The translations under genes were made by a program, and so were the position numbers. This document shows, piece by piece, positions 1 to 12,997 of a stretch of DNA of 64,000 nt (positions are counted from its first letter, which is position 1; every line of letters starts with the position of its first letter). Origin of the DNA: Punica granatum (Eukaryota; Streptophyta; Magnoliopsida; Myrtales; Lythraceae); the NCBI RefSeq assembly GCF_007655135.1, contig NC_045132.1, forward strand, positions 25,042,354 to 25,106,353. Direction: 5' to 3'. The notes under the pieces are model-generated. The model was given only the letters and a program-made list of their open reading frames with translations. It did not search any database and was not told the origin of the DNA.

Positions 1-2130
1 ATAGGCAACCCTCTTGAGGAAGCATACTCTTGAGCAGCTAAAAGCTTTGCCTTGGTAAACCGAGTTCCCTCTACAAAAAGAGCCAACCAAAATGGCATTG
101 GGAAATCAGCAAGTCTTTGGAAACCTGACTGGAGCATACAATTTAGTCAGCCAAATAAAACACAAGCACATTGTAAAACGACTAATTATATCGAGCAAAG
201 CAGGCGAAGAAAAATATACCTTTAATGTGGTTTCATCCTTTGCCCAGCTCCTATCCAAGAAAATATAATCCGAAAACCACATTGACCAGCCTATGACCTG
301 CATCACATAACCATGGAAAGTTGTTAAGATTGAAGCATGTTTTCGAGAATAGAGAATAGATGATGAGATCAGAACTCACGGGAAGGAATTTTGCGGATTT
401 CTTCATGATAGCTAGGGCACTACCAAGACAACCTGCACGCTGAAAAGGCAACAAAAGAATCGAAGGAGTTAAGAACAGCAGCACTTCAAAAGACAGAACT
501 GTTTGCTGAATTTAAGAATTATAACTGCTGTCCATACAAGAGTACCTCAAGCATAAATCAGCTCATAAGAAGAGTTCAATCATGTATAGATGCCCGCCAA
601 GCAATCGATTACAGTATTGATCAAAATTATATTGAAATTGGACAAATATTATACTCGGAGAAATGGATAAAGAACTTGAACGGAAACAATTTTTCTTGAA
701 GTTAACTATTGGAAAAGCAAGGTGTTCAATCCAATGCTGAGAAAATTCAATTGAGCTGATGCAGATTATTCGATTCAGCTTTTGGAGAGTGTACCTGAGC
801 TAAGACCCACCCTACAAGCCAGTCAATGTCACTCTTGTGATTGCAAATGAGGAGAGCGTGTTCTTTACCTGGCAAATATTAGGCGCTGATCCGATTCAGG
901 TTACGGGACGTTAATAGTTCAAAAAGATATGTAAAAGACGGTTAATTTCCTTGTTTTCATTGTTATTGAACATTCAACAAGTGGAAGTGAAGGTTCCATG
1001 TAAAGAGGGACTGCAAATTTCCCCGTTTTCCTATTCATCGCGATTGCAAATGTTCTGCAAGGTTTCCCTTGGCGGACTTACCCATCAATTCGAAAGTCTG
1101 GGAGTCTGCGTATACTTCTACCTGTGTCATCATCAAAGTACTTACCATTAGAAATAGATCTATCTGGTTTAGTTAAGAAAAGAGAGACTGCAGGTATGCA
1201 AGTTAGATGATTTCATGCTTGAATACGCGAGAGCCATTTCGGATATAATTCAGCATATCATTTTCAAAATTGGAGATGAAGTTATTGGTATTCTTAACTA
1301 CTTGAAGGGACTTATAGATGTAATTGTAACTTGGTTATATTCATATCATTTGACCAACTCAACTTCGTGGACGTTCCTACGAGGAAACACTTATAATATT
1401 GGAACTTGTGCCTTATCGAGCATGTGATCTATATATCCTTCTGTTATGTTGGAAATTGATGGTTTTCCATTGGTGCAAATCCAATAATTTGAATTGGAAA
1501 AGAATAGGCTAGATCTTTACACTGTTCGTGCAACTTGGAGGAGGAACACAGCTCAAGAACAAACGACAACAGAACGAAAAGGTGACAAAGTACTTACCTT
1601 GACGCCTGCCCACCAATCGATGAGCCAAATGAGCTCCAACCAGAGCAATTCTGCGACTACTTTATTGATCTTTCTGTACAAGTTCTTCGAAATCGGACGG
1701 ACGAGGATGTAAACTACTGCCTGCAAACACACGTAAAGGGTGCGCATGATATGAACGTTCTCAAACAGGAGCCGTCGAGAAGAAACATTTGCAACAAAAC
1801 TGCTTCAGCTCCGACAAACACGGTGCCAATGATGGCACGGGCAAGACATCTCCGGTTCTGGTAGATAAATTGGCAAGCCGATGCAGCATTCGAGCTTAAA
1901 GAAAATGCCGGACATGGTATAGATTTCGACCAGAAACTCAATCATGCTGGATTACAACGCCACATCGATGGATTCAGATAGAGAAGCATAACCGATTTAA
2001 CATAACCCGAAACATAGCGAAGATTGAAGAGGAATCTGGGTGTTGGGACCTGAATGAGGTTGACGGTGAAGCCGGAGAGGATGAAGAGGAGACCGATGGG
2101 GATAACTGCGAGGGCCGCCGGGACCGCCAT
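1..2130 (-). CDS. LPAT2: 1-acyl-sn-glycerol-3-phosphate acyltransferase, LPAT2 type (3' part outside window)
   Basis: The enzyme acylates lysophosphatidic acid at sn-2 to give phosphatidic acid in the ER (Kennedy pathway; family knowledge). Seven coding exons are readable on the minus strand: 2130-2050, 1720-1598, 1121-1082, 868-795, 439-380, 297-220 and 128-1, with phases that agree. Exon 1 gives a hydrophobic N-terminus beginning [16 protein letters not shown]. Exon 2 ends IDWWAGVK. Exon 4 carries the acyltransferase motif NHKSDIDW (H-x4-D). Exon 7 carries the second block FVEGTRF. The start at 2130 was chosen by family alignment; an in-frame ATG five codons upstream (2145) is possible. The last exon seen runs off the left edge, so roughly the C-terminal half is missing. 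The leader is GA/CT rich. It is divergent from the RBP45-like gene. Family assignment is firm; the paralogue number (LPAT2 or LPAT3) is inferred. Confidence 0.9.
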
Positions 2131-2155
2131 GATGCTAGGATTCACCTCTGATCAA

Positions 2156-2265
2156 GAGAGAGAGAGAGATGAAGATGAAAGGATTGGGAGAATAATGCAG
2201 AGAGAGAGAGAGAGAGATGAAGATGGAAGGATTGGGAGAATGATGCAGAGAGAGAGAGAGAGAAG
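2156..2265. repeat. 48-bp tandem repeat plus GA microsatellites in the LPAT2 leader
   Basis: Two near-identical copies of a unit that joins a GA run to the segment GATGAAGATG(A/G)AAGGATTGGG lie 48 bp apart (units begin near 2168 and 2216), followed by a third GA run. On the transcribed minus strand this is a CT-rich 5' untranslated leader just upstream of the LPAT2 start. Slippage or unequal crossing over between the GA runs is the likely origin. Confidence 0.75.
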
Positions 2266-3602
2266 TTCGTTACTATTTTAAGGCTACGGAGTCTCTGTTC
2301 TGTTCCATTTCCAACCGGAATGATTGTTTCTGCGCGGGGGCGGGGATCACATGATGACAGTTTGGCTCCGGGCCCCACCTTTTCTCCCCCAATTTTATTT
2401 ATTTATTTATTAAATGCGAAAATGGGATGAGAAGCACGTGCGGGCCACGTGCATAAGCACTCTGCTGGCAGTGCGCCTCTCGTTCATTGCCATGGGTGTG
2501 CATTGTCCATCCTTTGTTGTTCAACTCTGTTGTTTTCTTCCCCTTGTCAATCGCGTGGTCCAGACGATGGGAGACAAGAACCAATAACATCCCGTCGATT
2601 AGGCGAAACGGTTAAGAATGGTTGTGTATAATTTGATTAGACGTTTAATGATAATATATTAAATTTAACGGTGCATTGAACCAATCACACTGTATAAAAT
2701 ATGCGACTTTCGCGCTCAGTCAAGTAAGAAATATAATCGTCCGGTGAACTCTGCTCTAAAATACAGTGTGATTACCGCTTATGAATGCGACGTGGTTGAA
2801 GCTCATATCCTCGATTTGCCAAATTTGCTTTTGAAACGTCAAAAGATTGGAATTAACTATGTCGGTATATGATTAGTAGAACAGTTATATACATTTTTTT
2901 ACACCTGTAGCGACGTTTTTCGTGGTTGCCAAAAGTCTTGCGACGCTTCCGTAAGCATCACACTATGTACAGTTGAGATAGGTCCGGTGATGCTTAATGA
3001 AAAGCGTCCATGAGAACTCGACTATTAGGACGGGATACCGTCAAACCATGGTACGACCACCATTGGCCATTAGGGGTGGCTTACTTGCAGCCAATCGGGT
3101 GACCACTAACTTGAGCTAGATGTTCGTGAATCTTCAAATGGTACGAGTGTCGTGCCCACTCTTTGCATGGTTTTATTAATGTATTTTTACTTTCACACGA
3201 AATGATTTAGTTCAAGCGGTTCAGAATTAATCGGAACATAACAGCATGTCATCCTAAACAAAGTATGGTACTAACTACTAAGAGTTCAATTGAATAAAAT
3301 CATATTGGGCCCCAGCACCTGTCAGTCCAGCCCACTGGCCTCTCGGAGAAAATGGCCCGAGAGAGCCCAGCCCACCCGTTAGATTCGGAGCATTTAAACA
3401 TTTGCCGTTTTACCGGCCCCGACTACCCTCGTTACCGAAGAAGCAGTGGCGGAGCGGAGGGAGAGGAAAGTTTGACGATCACGACCACCGTCCCTGTCCC
3501 GAGCCCGGCGGATTCTTCGTCAACACCGCGGCGATATCGGCGACCGGCCGATTGTGAATTTCTACCTGCTGGGAGAGGAGCTGTCGTGAGAGCACCGTAT
3601 CA
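2266..3602. other. Divergent intergenic region between LPAT2 and RBP45-like genes
   Basis: No gene is recognisable. The left part holds the LPAT2 promoter with two G-boxes and a short TTTA run. The middle (about 2640-3300) is AT-rich with no clear structure. From about 3340 the sequence turns GC-rich and is probably the promoter and leader of the RBP45-like gene. An open frame from 3352 in this leader ends inside exon 1 in another frame and is not supported as a protein. Confidence 0.6.
2435..2451. promoter_or_regulatory. Pair of G-boxes (CACGTG) 11 bp apart
   Basis: Two CACGTG hexamers occur at 2435-2440 and 2446-2451, centre to centre 11 bp, about one helical turn. They lie about 300 bp upstream of the LPAT2 start codon. 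G-boxes bind bZIP and bHLH factors such as HY5, PIFs and ABFs (family knowledge). Function here is inferred from position only. Confidence 0.5.
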
Positions 3603-4198
3603 ATGGCGGCGGCCTCGGCGATGGCGGTGGCGGCGCCTCAGCCGCATGGGTACCACCAGCCGACGACAGCTGAGGAAGTGAGGACTCTGTGGATTGGGGA
3701 CCTGCAGTACTGGGTGGATGAGTCATACCTCTACTCCTGCTTCGCTCACACCGGCGAGGTTCGCTCTCGCTCTCTCTCTCTCTCTCTCTCGACAAGCATG
3801 AACTTTGTTAGGTTAATAAAAGCCGAATTATCAACAGAGGAATCATAATTTCGTCGTTGCCAGTGTATGGGAGAGAAAGATAAGTTTGTTTGAGCTTAAG
3901 TTGAGCTAAATTCTTCTAAGCTAGACTGCCAATTTTACTTGGTCCTATCGAAAGTTGGATTGCGTTCAGCATTTCATTTTTGTCGCTGAGAAGAAACATT
4001 GGAGTTTCAGATTTAAAAGAATGCGTTTTTCAATGTTTTTCTTTGAGTGATTAATTCAGAGATGGCGGTGCATTTATGACCGTTTTGGCATTGAAATTCT
4101 TTGCTGGGTTTCGGGAACTTGCACTCAGCAGCTAGGGAGAGATCTAGAATTCGAGTGTAGAGGTTGGAAATGGGCAAGTAAGAAGGATTTTTGGGTGG

Positions 4199-4240
<42 letters not shown>

Positions 4241-6761
4241 ATTGGTTGGTGGGAGATGAATTAATAGACCTAATGCGGATTTCTCTCTAGTAAGTTTTAA
4301 GAGTGCCATATATTTTTCGCAACAGCTTTAGACAGGAAATGAGCAGAAACTCATATGCTTTTATGCAGGTGGTGTCAGTGAAGATAATTAGGAACAAAAT
4401 TACTGGCCAGCCTGAGGGCTATGGTTTTGTGGAGTTCGTTTCTCACGCAGCGGCAGAGAGAATTTTGCAGACATATAATGGGACACAGATGCCTGGGACA
4501 GAGCAGACATTCAGGTTAAATTGGGCTTCATTTGGTATGGGGGATAGGCGTGCTGATGCTGGACCGGAACACTCTATATTCGTGGGTGACTTAGCACCCG
4601 ACGTTACTGATTACCTGTTGCAAGAAACCTTTCGAGCTCATTATTCCTCAGTAAAAGGGGCAAAAGTAGTGACTGATCCTACTACTGGACGATCAAAAGG
4701 ATATGGATTTGTTAAATTTTCTGATGAGACCGAAAGAAACCGTGCCATGTCGGAAATGAATGGTGTCTACTGCTCGACTAGGCCGATGCGCATCAGTGCA
4801 GCCACACCAAAAAAGACAACTTCTATGCCACAACAATATGCTACTATGAAGGGTAAAATCCTTTGGTTTTATTTTGTTTTGCAGCTTTCTTAATATTGAA
4901 CAGTAATTCGGAATATAAAAACACGTTTATGATGAATTATTTTTATGGCAGCTATCTATCCAGTGACAGCATATACAGCTCCCCCACCCCAGGCGCTTCC
5001 AGTGGATACTGATGTGAACAACACAACAGTAAGTGGAACATATTCATTTTTTTTTTCAATGACATTCTTGTTCGCTTAATTATTTGTCTGATTGTCTCCT
5101 TTTTCTGGTAAAAGTCTGATTTTCTTTCCTCTTACAGATATTTGTTGGTAATTTGGATCCAAATGTTACCGAAGAGGAGTTGAGACAGACATTTTTGCAG
5201 TTTGGAGAGATCCTAAATGTCAAGATTCCCATGGGAAAAGGATGTGGTTTTGTGGAATTTCGAGCAAGGTTTTCAGCTTGTTACAGCTTGCTCGTTTTCT
5301 GATGCATATAGTTCTTTTATTTTCACAAGTCAATTACATCAGTAGCAATTAGTTCTGTGGGATGATTAGATTAGTATTTCTTTTCTTTCTTTCAAATAAC
5401 CTTTTTCTAACTTCTCTTTTGCTAGACAAAAGGATTTGCTCAAATACAAGGATGGGGAATGGCAGAATCTTTAAGAGATCATATATATCTACCCTGTATC
5501 ATATCTTGTGTTTATGATTCCTTTGTCTATATCCTTCCTGAGTTTTCCATCCTTTGCTGACTGATTGCCTATTCTATTTCTCTAGAGCATCTGCTGAAGA
5601 AGCTATACAAAGGCTGCAAGGAGCTACAATTGGTCAACAAGCAGTTCGTGTTTCTTGGGGAAGGACTCCTGCAGCTAAACAGGTAGTAGATCTGTCTCCA
5701 CTTATTCTCAGAATTTGCAAGTTTGTTTTGCTGGCAAAAGGGAAAGTGGAATACGTAACAGCTGCTTTTTCTGCCATTTTTTTTTACTATAGCATATATT
5801 AGCTGCCAGAGCGTCCCTTTCCTGAAGTGTGTGATCACTGAAACTCCTTGCTATGTGCTTGCCATGTGAAAAGTTGCTCTGGAGATGCCTCTGTTTTGAA
5901 AATGCAAGCCCATGAAAAAGTTGTAATACCTGCCCATGGTATTATAGGAAATTCAAGGAGGGATTAGAAGAAATTCAACTAAAATCTTTTTTTCTGATTT
6001 TTGAAGCCTTAATTGGACAGAAAAGTTCACCAAGGAATTGTTGAGGAATCATTTTCGGAGAAAGAGTTGTGTAATTTTAAGAAATTTCTATTTTGTACGC
6101 ATCGTCTGAATGAAAAATTTTCTTCCACATAAATTTAAGCCTTGTAAGATTGCGAATCGATATGCATTAACTAGCCTATGGACACTATATGGTGTGTGTT
6201 GCAGGAGCAACCTGGTGGGTGGGGTCAGCAGGTAGACCCGAATCAGTGGAGTGCATACTATGCTTATGGACAGGGCTATGATGCTTATGCTTATGGGAGT
6301 GCTCAAGACCCATCGTTATATGCATATGGAGCTTATGCTGGTTACATGCAATACCCGCAACAGGTAAGTTATCTTAAATTGCATTTAGCCTCAGCATTTC
6401 ATCTTTACCGTTTATTCTATTGATATCTCATTCTTGAAGAGATGCTTGGGATATTAGGGCCTTGTTTTCCGGTTTCAGGTAGAAGGTGCTCAAGATATGA
6501 CTGGTGCTGCTCCTGCCGGAGACCAAAGGGGTGGAGAGTTGTATGATCCGTTGTCTCCTCCAGACGTCGACAAGTGGGTTATTAAGATGATCTTGCCGTA
6601 GCTATTGGGACATATTAGGCAAAGATTTATCAATCAACTTACTCTGAAACGGGTTGCTTCTATCATAATGCAGGTTAAATGCTGCTTACCTCTCGGTTCA
6701 TGGGAATGCCATTTTAGGCCGGTCACTTTGGCTCAGAAACTCATCCTTGTCACAAGCTTAG
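3603..6761 (+). CDS. RBP45: RBP45/47-type polyadenylate-binding protein with three RRMs
   Basis: The protein is a nuclear U-rich/poly(A) RNA-binding factor of the plant RBP45/RBP47/UBP1 group. Eight coding exons fit: 3603-3758, 4369-4852, 4952-5028, 5138-5268, 5586-5682, 6205-6363, 6479-6573 and 6674-6761, giving about 428 residues. RRM1 starts near residue 26 (RTLWIGDLQYWVDE) with its RNP1-like block GYGFVEF in exon 2. RRM2 begins near 119 (HSIFVGDL, then KGYGFVKF). RRM3 begins near 240 (IFVGNLDPNVTEEEL, then GCGFVEF). A Tyr/Gly/Gln-rich tail follows. The final exon is easy to miss: reading through exon 7 would stop early at 6601, but splicing at 6573 to 6674 restores the conserved tail that starts KLNAAYLSVHGNAILGR and ends at 6761. 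Intron 1 contains a CT repeat and a long G run. Confidence 0.92.
3768..3791. repeat. CT microsatellite at the start of RBP45 intron 1
   Basis: About ten uninterrupted CT dinucleotides begin roughly 10 bp after the exon 1 donor site. The run forms a pyrimidine tract on the sense strand. Confidence 0.8.
4201..4239 (+). repeat. Homopolymer of 39 G in RBP45 intron 1
   Basis: Thirty-nine consecutive G lie on the sense strand, about 130 bp before the exon 2 acceptor site. A pure G tract of this length can form quadruplexes in DNA and in the pre-mRNA. The exact length may be a sequencing or assembly estimate. Confidence 0.9.
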
Positions 6762-7506
6762 AGATATCACCACGGTACCTGCTTCTGACATTCTGATTGT
6801 CTTCCTGCTGTTGGCTCCTGACCACAAGCTCAGGGATGTGGCAGAAGAACGGGGCGGGTGTTGCTGCGTTCATGGGCTGAAAGAGCCATTTTGGTTATAT
6901 TTTGGACCTTCTTCATACTGTGTCGAAGACTTCTTTCTTTCTCTGTTCGGGGAGCGTTAGGAATTCATGAGACGCTTGTGCTGTACGAATGCATTAGGCT
7001 TTCCTTGCTCCGGATTGCGAGTTGTTGTACTAAAACCGTGTTGTTGAGAAGTTAAGGAGAGGCAATTTCAGGAAATCGCGTGGGTCTCGGCTTCGAACCT
7101 GTGGAAAGCATGTTGGGCCAGGGGGCTGTCGAGGCCAAGCCCAGAAGTACTTGGCCCAAAGGTGTCCATTGGACCAGGTCGTGCTACATGTGTTATTCAA
7201 CTTCCAGAAATCCATATAGAATTTCAGCCTTCTTTGCTGGAATGACTCCATAAACCACTCAGACTCGATCAATCTCAAAAGGGTAATCATATGATCCATA
7301 AAAAAATGTATCTTTCATAATTTCGAACTGTCCTGAAATCCCAAGTGTTTATCATCGTTGAGAACCAAAATTGATAGTTCTCCCATAAATTGATTCGGAC
7401 ATAAATAGGAAAGGGAGCTATAACTCAGAAGATGAGTCTGAGATCCAAGTTCCTCTACATTCTGAGTTTTCTGAGCATGATGATGACGGCTCGGCGAATC
7501 ATCGAA
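6762..7506. other. Convergent 3' flanks of RBP45-like gene and ORC1
   Basis: The two genes end tail to tail 745 bp apart. The left part is the probable RBP45 3' untranslated region; the right part, AT-rich from about 7290, probably holds the ORC1 3' untranslated region. I see no other gene. Confidence 0.6.
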
Positions 7507-10500
7507 TCACAGGTACTTGGCGAGCCAAGGCAGTTCCTTGCTGTCCTTAAGTGCAAATGTGACATCATCACTGCCATAGACCAAGCGAAGATGGGGTTAT
7601 GATGCAAAGGAAAGAGCTGATAAAATCCGTTTCCAGGAAAAATGATGCTCGGAAGAATGAATGCTCATGTCATGCTCGAGATGCAGAACCAACCTAGGGA
7701 AATTGAGCTGCAACTTTTGTAGCCGGTGCCTCGACCCAGGTTCACATAAGATGATTCTGCATTCACCCAGCATGCAGCTGCAAAATGGAAAAGTTTCCAG
7801 GTTATTATAAAATTTTGATCCTAATTGAAGTTACGATGAGGGTTGTCTTTCTGGCAAAAACTACGAAAGGCTGTTAAAAATTACGAAGCGGTCTTAACGT
7901 CGGGTTAGACGTCTGCACACAATAGAAAAGAACAGAGTAACACTAAGATGCCCAATCATCTGCTGGTGTGAATGAAAATTAGCGCACAGTGACATATAAA
8001 TATGGGTCTATTCGTCCAACTCATGGAAAGGAAATGATAGAGACACGCTTACCCAACTCTCAAGAGTGTGTCCCATCCGGGAAAAGTTTCTCCATTGCTT
8101 GCACAGAGACATGAAACTGTTGTTGCCAACTGCGAAATAGAAAGTCTCAAGTTACATATGACAAAGCATGAAAAGAAGCTAATCAAGAAGTGTTTTTATT
8201 CTTTCCGCATACTAGCTGCTTAGAAGTGAATAATAAGGTCGACAAGCCCCCGAATAATAATAGAAAATACCACCTCAGTCAGAAAAGGCAGAGTTCTACT
8301 TTTGATTTTATGCAATTTATATATCACTTCAACTGCCGTTTCACTTTCTTTTTCTCCACTCCAATTTTCTCTGCCTATTTTAGTATTTCTTTCAAAAAGT
8401 CCAACATGTTTATGTAACTCAAAAAGAAAGCAGTGGAGGAGAGGAAGTATTAGAGTTCAGACCTTCTCAAAGGTTGTTTCACCCATCCCTGTTTTGTACA
8501 GCTCATGAACCATTGCCGTCAGTAAGATTTTACTAAGTTTGGAGCCAGATTTCATTACCTGGGAAATGAGGAGGAATATCACACGTCAAAATAAGTATCA
8601 ATACCTGAAAAAGAAGAATATGCGACGGCTGCCTAAGCAAAATAGTGCAGGCAGCTACAGCTGAACTGAACATGTTTAACTGCAACTCTCTATAAACTCC
8701 TCGTTCTTTTCACAGGACTCCAGTGGTCATAGGCAGTAAAACCTTATACTGAGATAGAGAACTATTTGGAGGCAAATACTTTTGGTACCATGGACTATCT
8801 CTCGTAATGAACCTATACCTTTATTATTTGAATCCAACAAGTCACAGCATCAAGCTTTGCTCCTGACAGATTATGCCGAAGAATAACAATTACTGCAGAA
8901 ATATAGTTGCCACAAACTCACTTGAATATGAGGAGCTTGGAACATTTCCTGAATGGCCGTCTCAACGTCCACCATACCAACAAGAGCTTTCCCTGTGAAG
9001 TGTTCAAGCAAATATTATGAGAACCAAAACATTCCAAGAAGAGAATAAGCACTCATGCTCAATAGATAATAGTTTGTTGAACCAGAGAAGATGTATTTGA
9101 GGAAAAGTATATATAATATAAGACAAAACCAGAGCAATTCATGATCATCTGACAACATCTTGTAGTCTCTAACACTTTATCAGTGATATATATAGACTAT
9201 ATGCACTGCTACTTAACAACTATGTCATGAACACTTGCTTCGTCATCTACTTCTGCTAGAGCATTGAGGTTAATCATTTAAGCCATAATAATCCCTGAAC
9301 ACCAATTATAGGATAAGAATGATGAGGTATAACAGGTCTATTTTAGCGTAACGTTTTGTCCAAATAATATGCTCTCACTCTTCACTCCAACTTCTAGTGT
9401 TTAAATATGAATCAGAATGTTGCATAAAAAGGCAATAAATAAGTATGAACTATATCTCGGTGTAGAACTTCTGAAAATTACAATGGCTTTAGTTATTTGA
9501 CACTAAATAGTGTATTATATATCCTTAAATTTTCACCATCTTGAACACAGAGAAGCCATTCTTTCTTCTTGGACCATCCGAAGAACAAATTCTAGTGCAT
9601 CAAACAGATTACCTCCTGAAGAAACAGACTTGGAGGAAGTCTTCATACAATAATCCGCAACTTCTGCTGCACGTCTACATATCTCCAAAGCACGACGTGC
9701 ATCTCCTGAGATAGCTGCAACCTAAGTGCAAAAAAGAATGCAATTCCTTCAGGATTTCAGATAAAAGAGATTAAAGTTAAAAATTGTAAGTTACTCATGT
9801 AATCTATCATCAACTTGCTGGTATGTTTAGCCGAATATGTTAGAGCTGAAGTTAAACAAGTATTTAACAACAGAGAGAGAACTGACCTTCCTGGAAGCAA
9901 ATTCTATGGCTTGCTTTTCAAATGCATCAATTCCTTTGAGGCGAGTGGATATGATTTCTTGAAGCTGCAGATAATTATAAGGACCAAAACAAAGTCTTTG
10001 GATGCCCATCCTACTTGATATACGCGGAAGTAGCTTCTCTGGAAGGTCCATAGTGTTTGCTATACCTGAATTGCAGGTAAAACAGAAAATGATCTTATAA
10101 CCGCATTTATGCGTATCCTCAAGTTCATAGTTAGAAGGAAACAAACATTACCTATTACAATCAATTTGGAATTGGATTTAGTAGGCCAATCAAGAATGTT
10201 ATAAAGAACCTGCAATCACAAAAGGCTGACCACATAAGACTATCAACAGTGAAGTAAACATTCACCAAAATTATTTTTCCGAAAGTTGAAAGGCTATTTA
10301 TTCAATAATACATCATATATTAGAGCAGAAAGGAAGTTACCAACTGATTTCTGGTTACAAGCAGATCAAGTTCATCAATCAGTAGAATGCAAGGCCGATT
10401 ATCCTCTTTGCCATTTTTCTTTCCATCTGAAAAACGCTCATTGAGAAGTTGAAGGGCCTTTTTCCAGCTAACTCTATGTCCAGTTAATGCCTCATAAATA

Positions 10501-12997
10501 ACCTGAGAAAATGTCCAATGTGGTCAATAAAGAGAGGAAGGATACAGTCCAAGGTTAAGTTCGCCTAACTTTTTACCCTATAGATATTCTCTGGTGATGC
10601 CAGCTTAAGACCATTAATGTCCACGAAACAGTACGGTTTAATGCTACCAGCATCAACTTCGGACTTCAGATTCCTCATTACTGCAAGTACAGTCATCGTC
10701 TACAAACCAGGAAAAGATAAGATGTCAATAAGTGAAAAGCAGAAATAGAACTGAAATAAAAGTGTATATCATTGTCAGCATACAAGTGAGATGAATCAAT
10801 GATGTGTACCTTGCCAGTTCCTGGAACACCATGTATATATAGGCAACGTCCCAAACATTGATCTTCGCAGATGGCTCCTTTTATAAAGGAAGTAATCTCG
10901 TCCATTTCTCTATGTTAATACAGGTCATTTTATTAGGAAAAGACCATCCAGTCAAAGGAACAATGGCTCATAAATTGTGAGATGTTGCATACTTATTCCT
11001 GCAGGGTAAAGATTTAGGTAAAGTTGCCAGTAGAAGTGTGGATTTTGCTCTTTCGAGTTCAGTCTGCTTGTGGCAGCGCACATGCTCTGGAATCTGCTTT
11101 GTGCCTATTTTTTGGAGTCCAAAGAACTTCCCTTTCCTTGAATTCTGCAAAGCAGTGGAAGTGGTTAACTATTCGTTGGGAGTACGTTGTATGGTAAAAT
11201 TCACAAAATGAAGAAGGAATAGTTTCACTCGTACTGCAGCAAATTCACCAGTCAATGATCTTAACCGCAAACCCTTTTCTCTTTCTTCATCGAAGTCCAT
11301 ATCTTCGTCAGACTCTGGATCAGCATTACTTGGCAAGTTCCAATCTTCATCACTGCCAGCTTTTCCGCCATTCTACATAACAAAGACCGCTAAGTCCAGA
11401 GTTTCTAAAGTTGCTCCAAGTTGACAAATCAGGAAAACAATAACTACTGCAGCTTACAAGTTAAATGTGATACCTCTTCATCATTGTCAATCTCAGCGAT
11501 ACACTTGAAACTGTGCCAGTGTATGTCATATTCATACTCGCACATAAAGACATCATCGCCTTCATAGTCAGCCTTGCCATATTCTTTAGGATTCTTGACA
11601 AAGCAGTGTCTAAGGACACATTCCATCTATATAAAAAAAACATAGTATCAACAATCAAGGGTCAATCCAGATGAAGAAAGCATATCTTCCATGAGACTCA
11701 CAGGTCAATATGATTAGATAAATATAATGAGGCACTTGTTCCGAATCATTCACAATTAACTTATATCGAGTTATAATTATGTGAGGTTGAGTTCCTTAAA
11801 TGACTATATGTTGCAAATTCATTTCTCTGCTGTAATTCCATCTTCACTATCAATGGCTAATGCTAATTAGCATTTGCAGTGGTGATAAATTAAATTAGCA
11901 AGCAATCGAGTGTTACCTCAATATCAGAAAAATGATTCGTTCGATATATTTCCCTCCTCAGGTTATGCAGCTGCCTTCCAGCGGCAGTCTCTTCAGGAAT
12001 TATGTACCACCGAACTCGACACCAGTAAGTACCATTGACTTCTCTCCACAAACTGTGCCGAGCCATAAATCAGATGTTGCTCATAATACAGAGAATAACA
12101 TAACTTATACAAGCAAAAGCTTTACCTCTCGATTCGGGCTGCCCAGAGATCACTAGAAAGAAGCTTCTCCCTGGCAGTCCTGACCCTTTTCTTCCCTTCG
12201 GGTGGCTTCGGAAGCTCAACCTCCTTACCTGATTTCTTTGCCTCGCAAAACTTGCATGCCCACTCCCCTTCAGGTACTTCCTTCAACGGTGGCTTCAAGC
12301 ATTTCAAGTGAAACCCACCTAAGCAATCCTCGCACTCGATCATGATATCCCCAGTTTTGAAGCAAATCCTACAGTCCTCCACCTCGGGGTCCTCATCATC
12401 CGAGCTCGCATATTCTCTCCTCTTGACATACACATCATCTCCTACTCCAAATTCACCTCCATCGTACACTACTACCTTGTAGTAAACCTTCTTCTTCGGA
12501 GCATCACGGCCTCTCTTCTTCGCCCCATCCTCCGAACCCCTTGAAGCCCTGGCTCTTGTGACCACGTGCACTGGCTCATTTCCCCCTTTTTTCCTCTTCC
12601 GACTCTCTGATTGCTCCGGTGATACCGGAGCAATTGGAGCCTCCTCCAACTCTTTCTCAATTCTACGCCTTAACTTCCTCGCTGAATTACTCGTCTCCTG
12701 GGTTCCGTCATTTCCCGCAGAAATGGGATTACTGGGGGTTTTACTAATTTCCGTTTCCTTAGCATTTCTCCGGGACTTTTTCGACGAGTCCCCTGTGGAT
12801 TTCACATCGGCTTGCGTCTTCAATGCAATATCCTTAAATGAAAGAGACGACCGGCGGGCAGATCGGCGAAGCGGGGTTGCAGTTGCTGGGGTTTCAGGAG
12901 GGACCGGAAACGGAGAAGGGGACGGTTTAGGAGTGAGCTTTGGCGTCGCAAGCTTCGGTTTCCTCGGCGATTGTCTCCTCTGTGGGGTTTCTGCCAT
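7507..12997 (-). CDS. ORC1: Origin recognition complex subunit 1 (ORC1)
   Basis: ORC1 is the AAA+ subunit that loads MCM helicase at replication origins in the nucleus. Sixteen minus-strand exons fit in phase: 12997-12126, 12052-11917, 11626-11474, 11372-11235, 11144-10993, 10909-10810, 10699-10577, 10502-10341, 10209-10152, 10065-9887, 9721-9613, 8992-8922, 8558-8463, 8129-8053, 7777-7694 and 7570-7507, about 857 residues. A basic, low-complexity N-terminus is followed by a plant-type PHD finger (CRICFKTGDIMIECEDC onward, about residues 209-251) set in a BAH region, an acidic stretch, Walker A GVPGTGKT (about 511-518, split by intron 6) and Walker B LLIDELD (about 599-605), and the winged-helix C-terminus. 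The last exon encodes the conserved end DLPWLA-like, here KELPWLAKYL. Plants use the PHD to read methylated histone H3 (family knowledge). Start at 12997 is the first ATG giving the family-like MAETPQRRQSPRKP. Confidence 0.95.
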
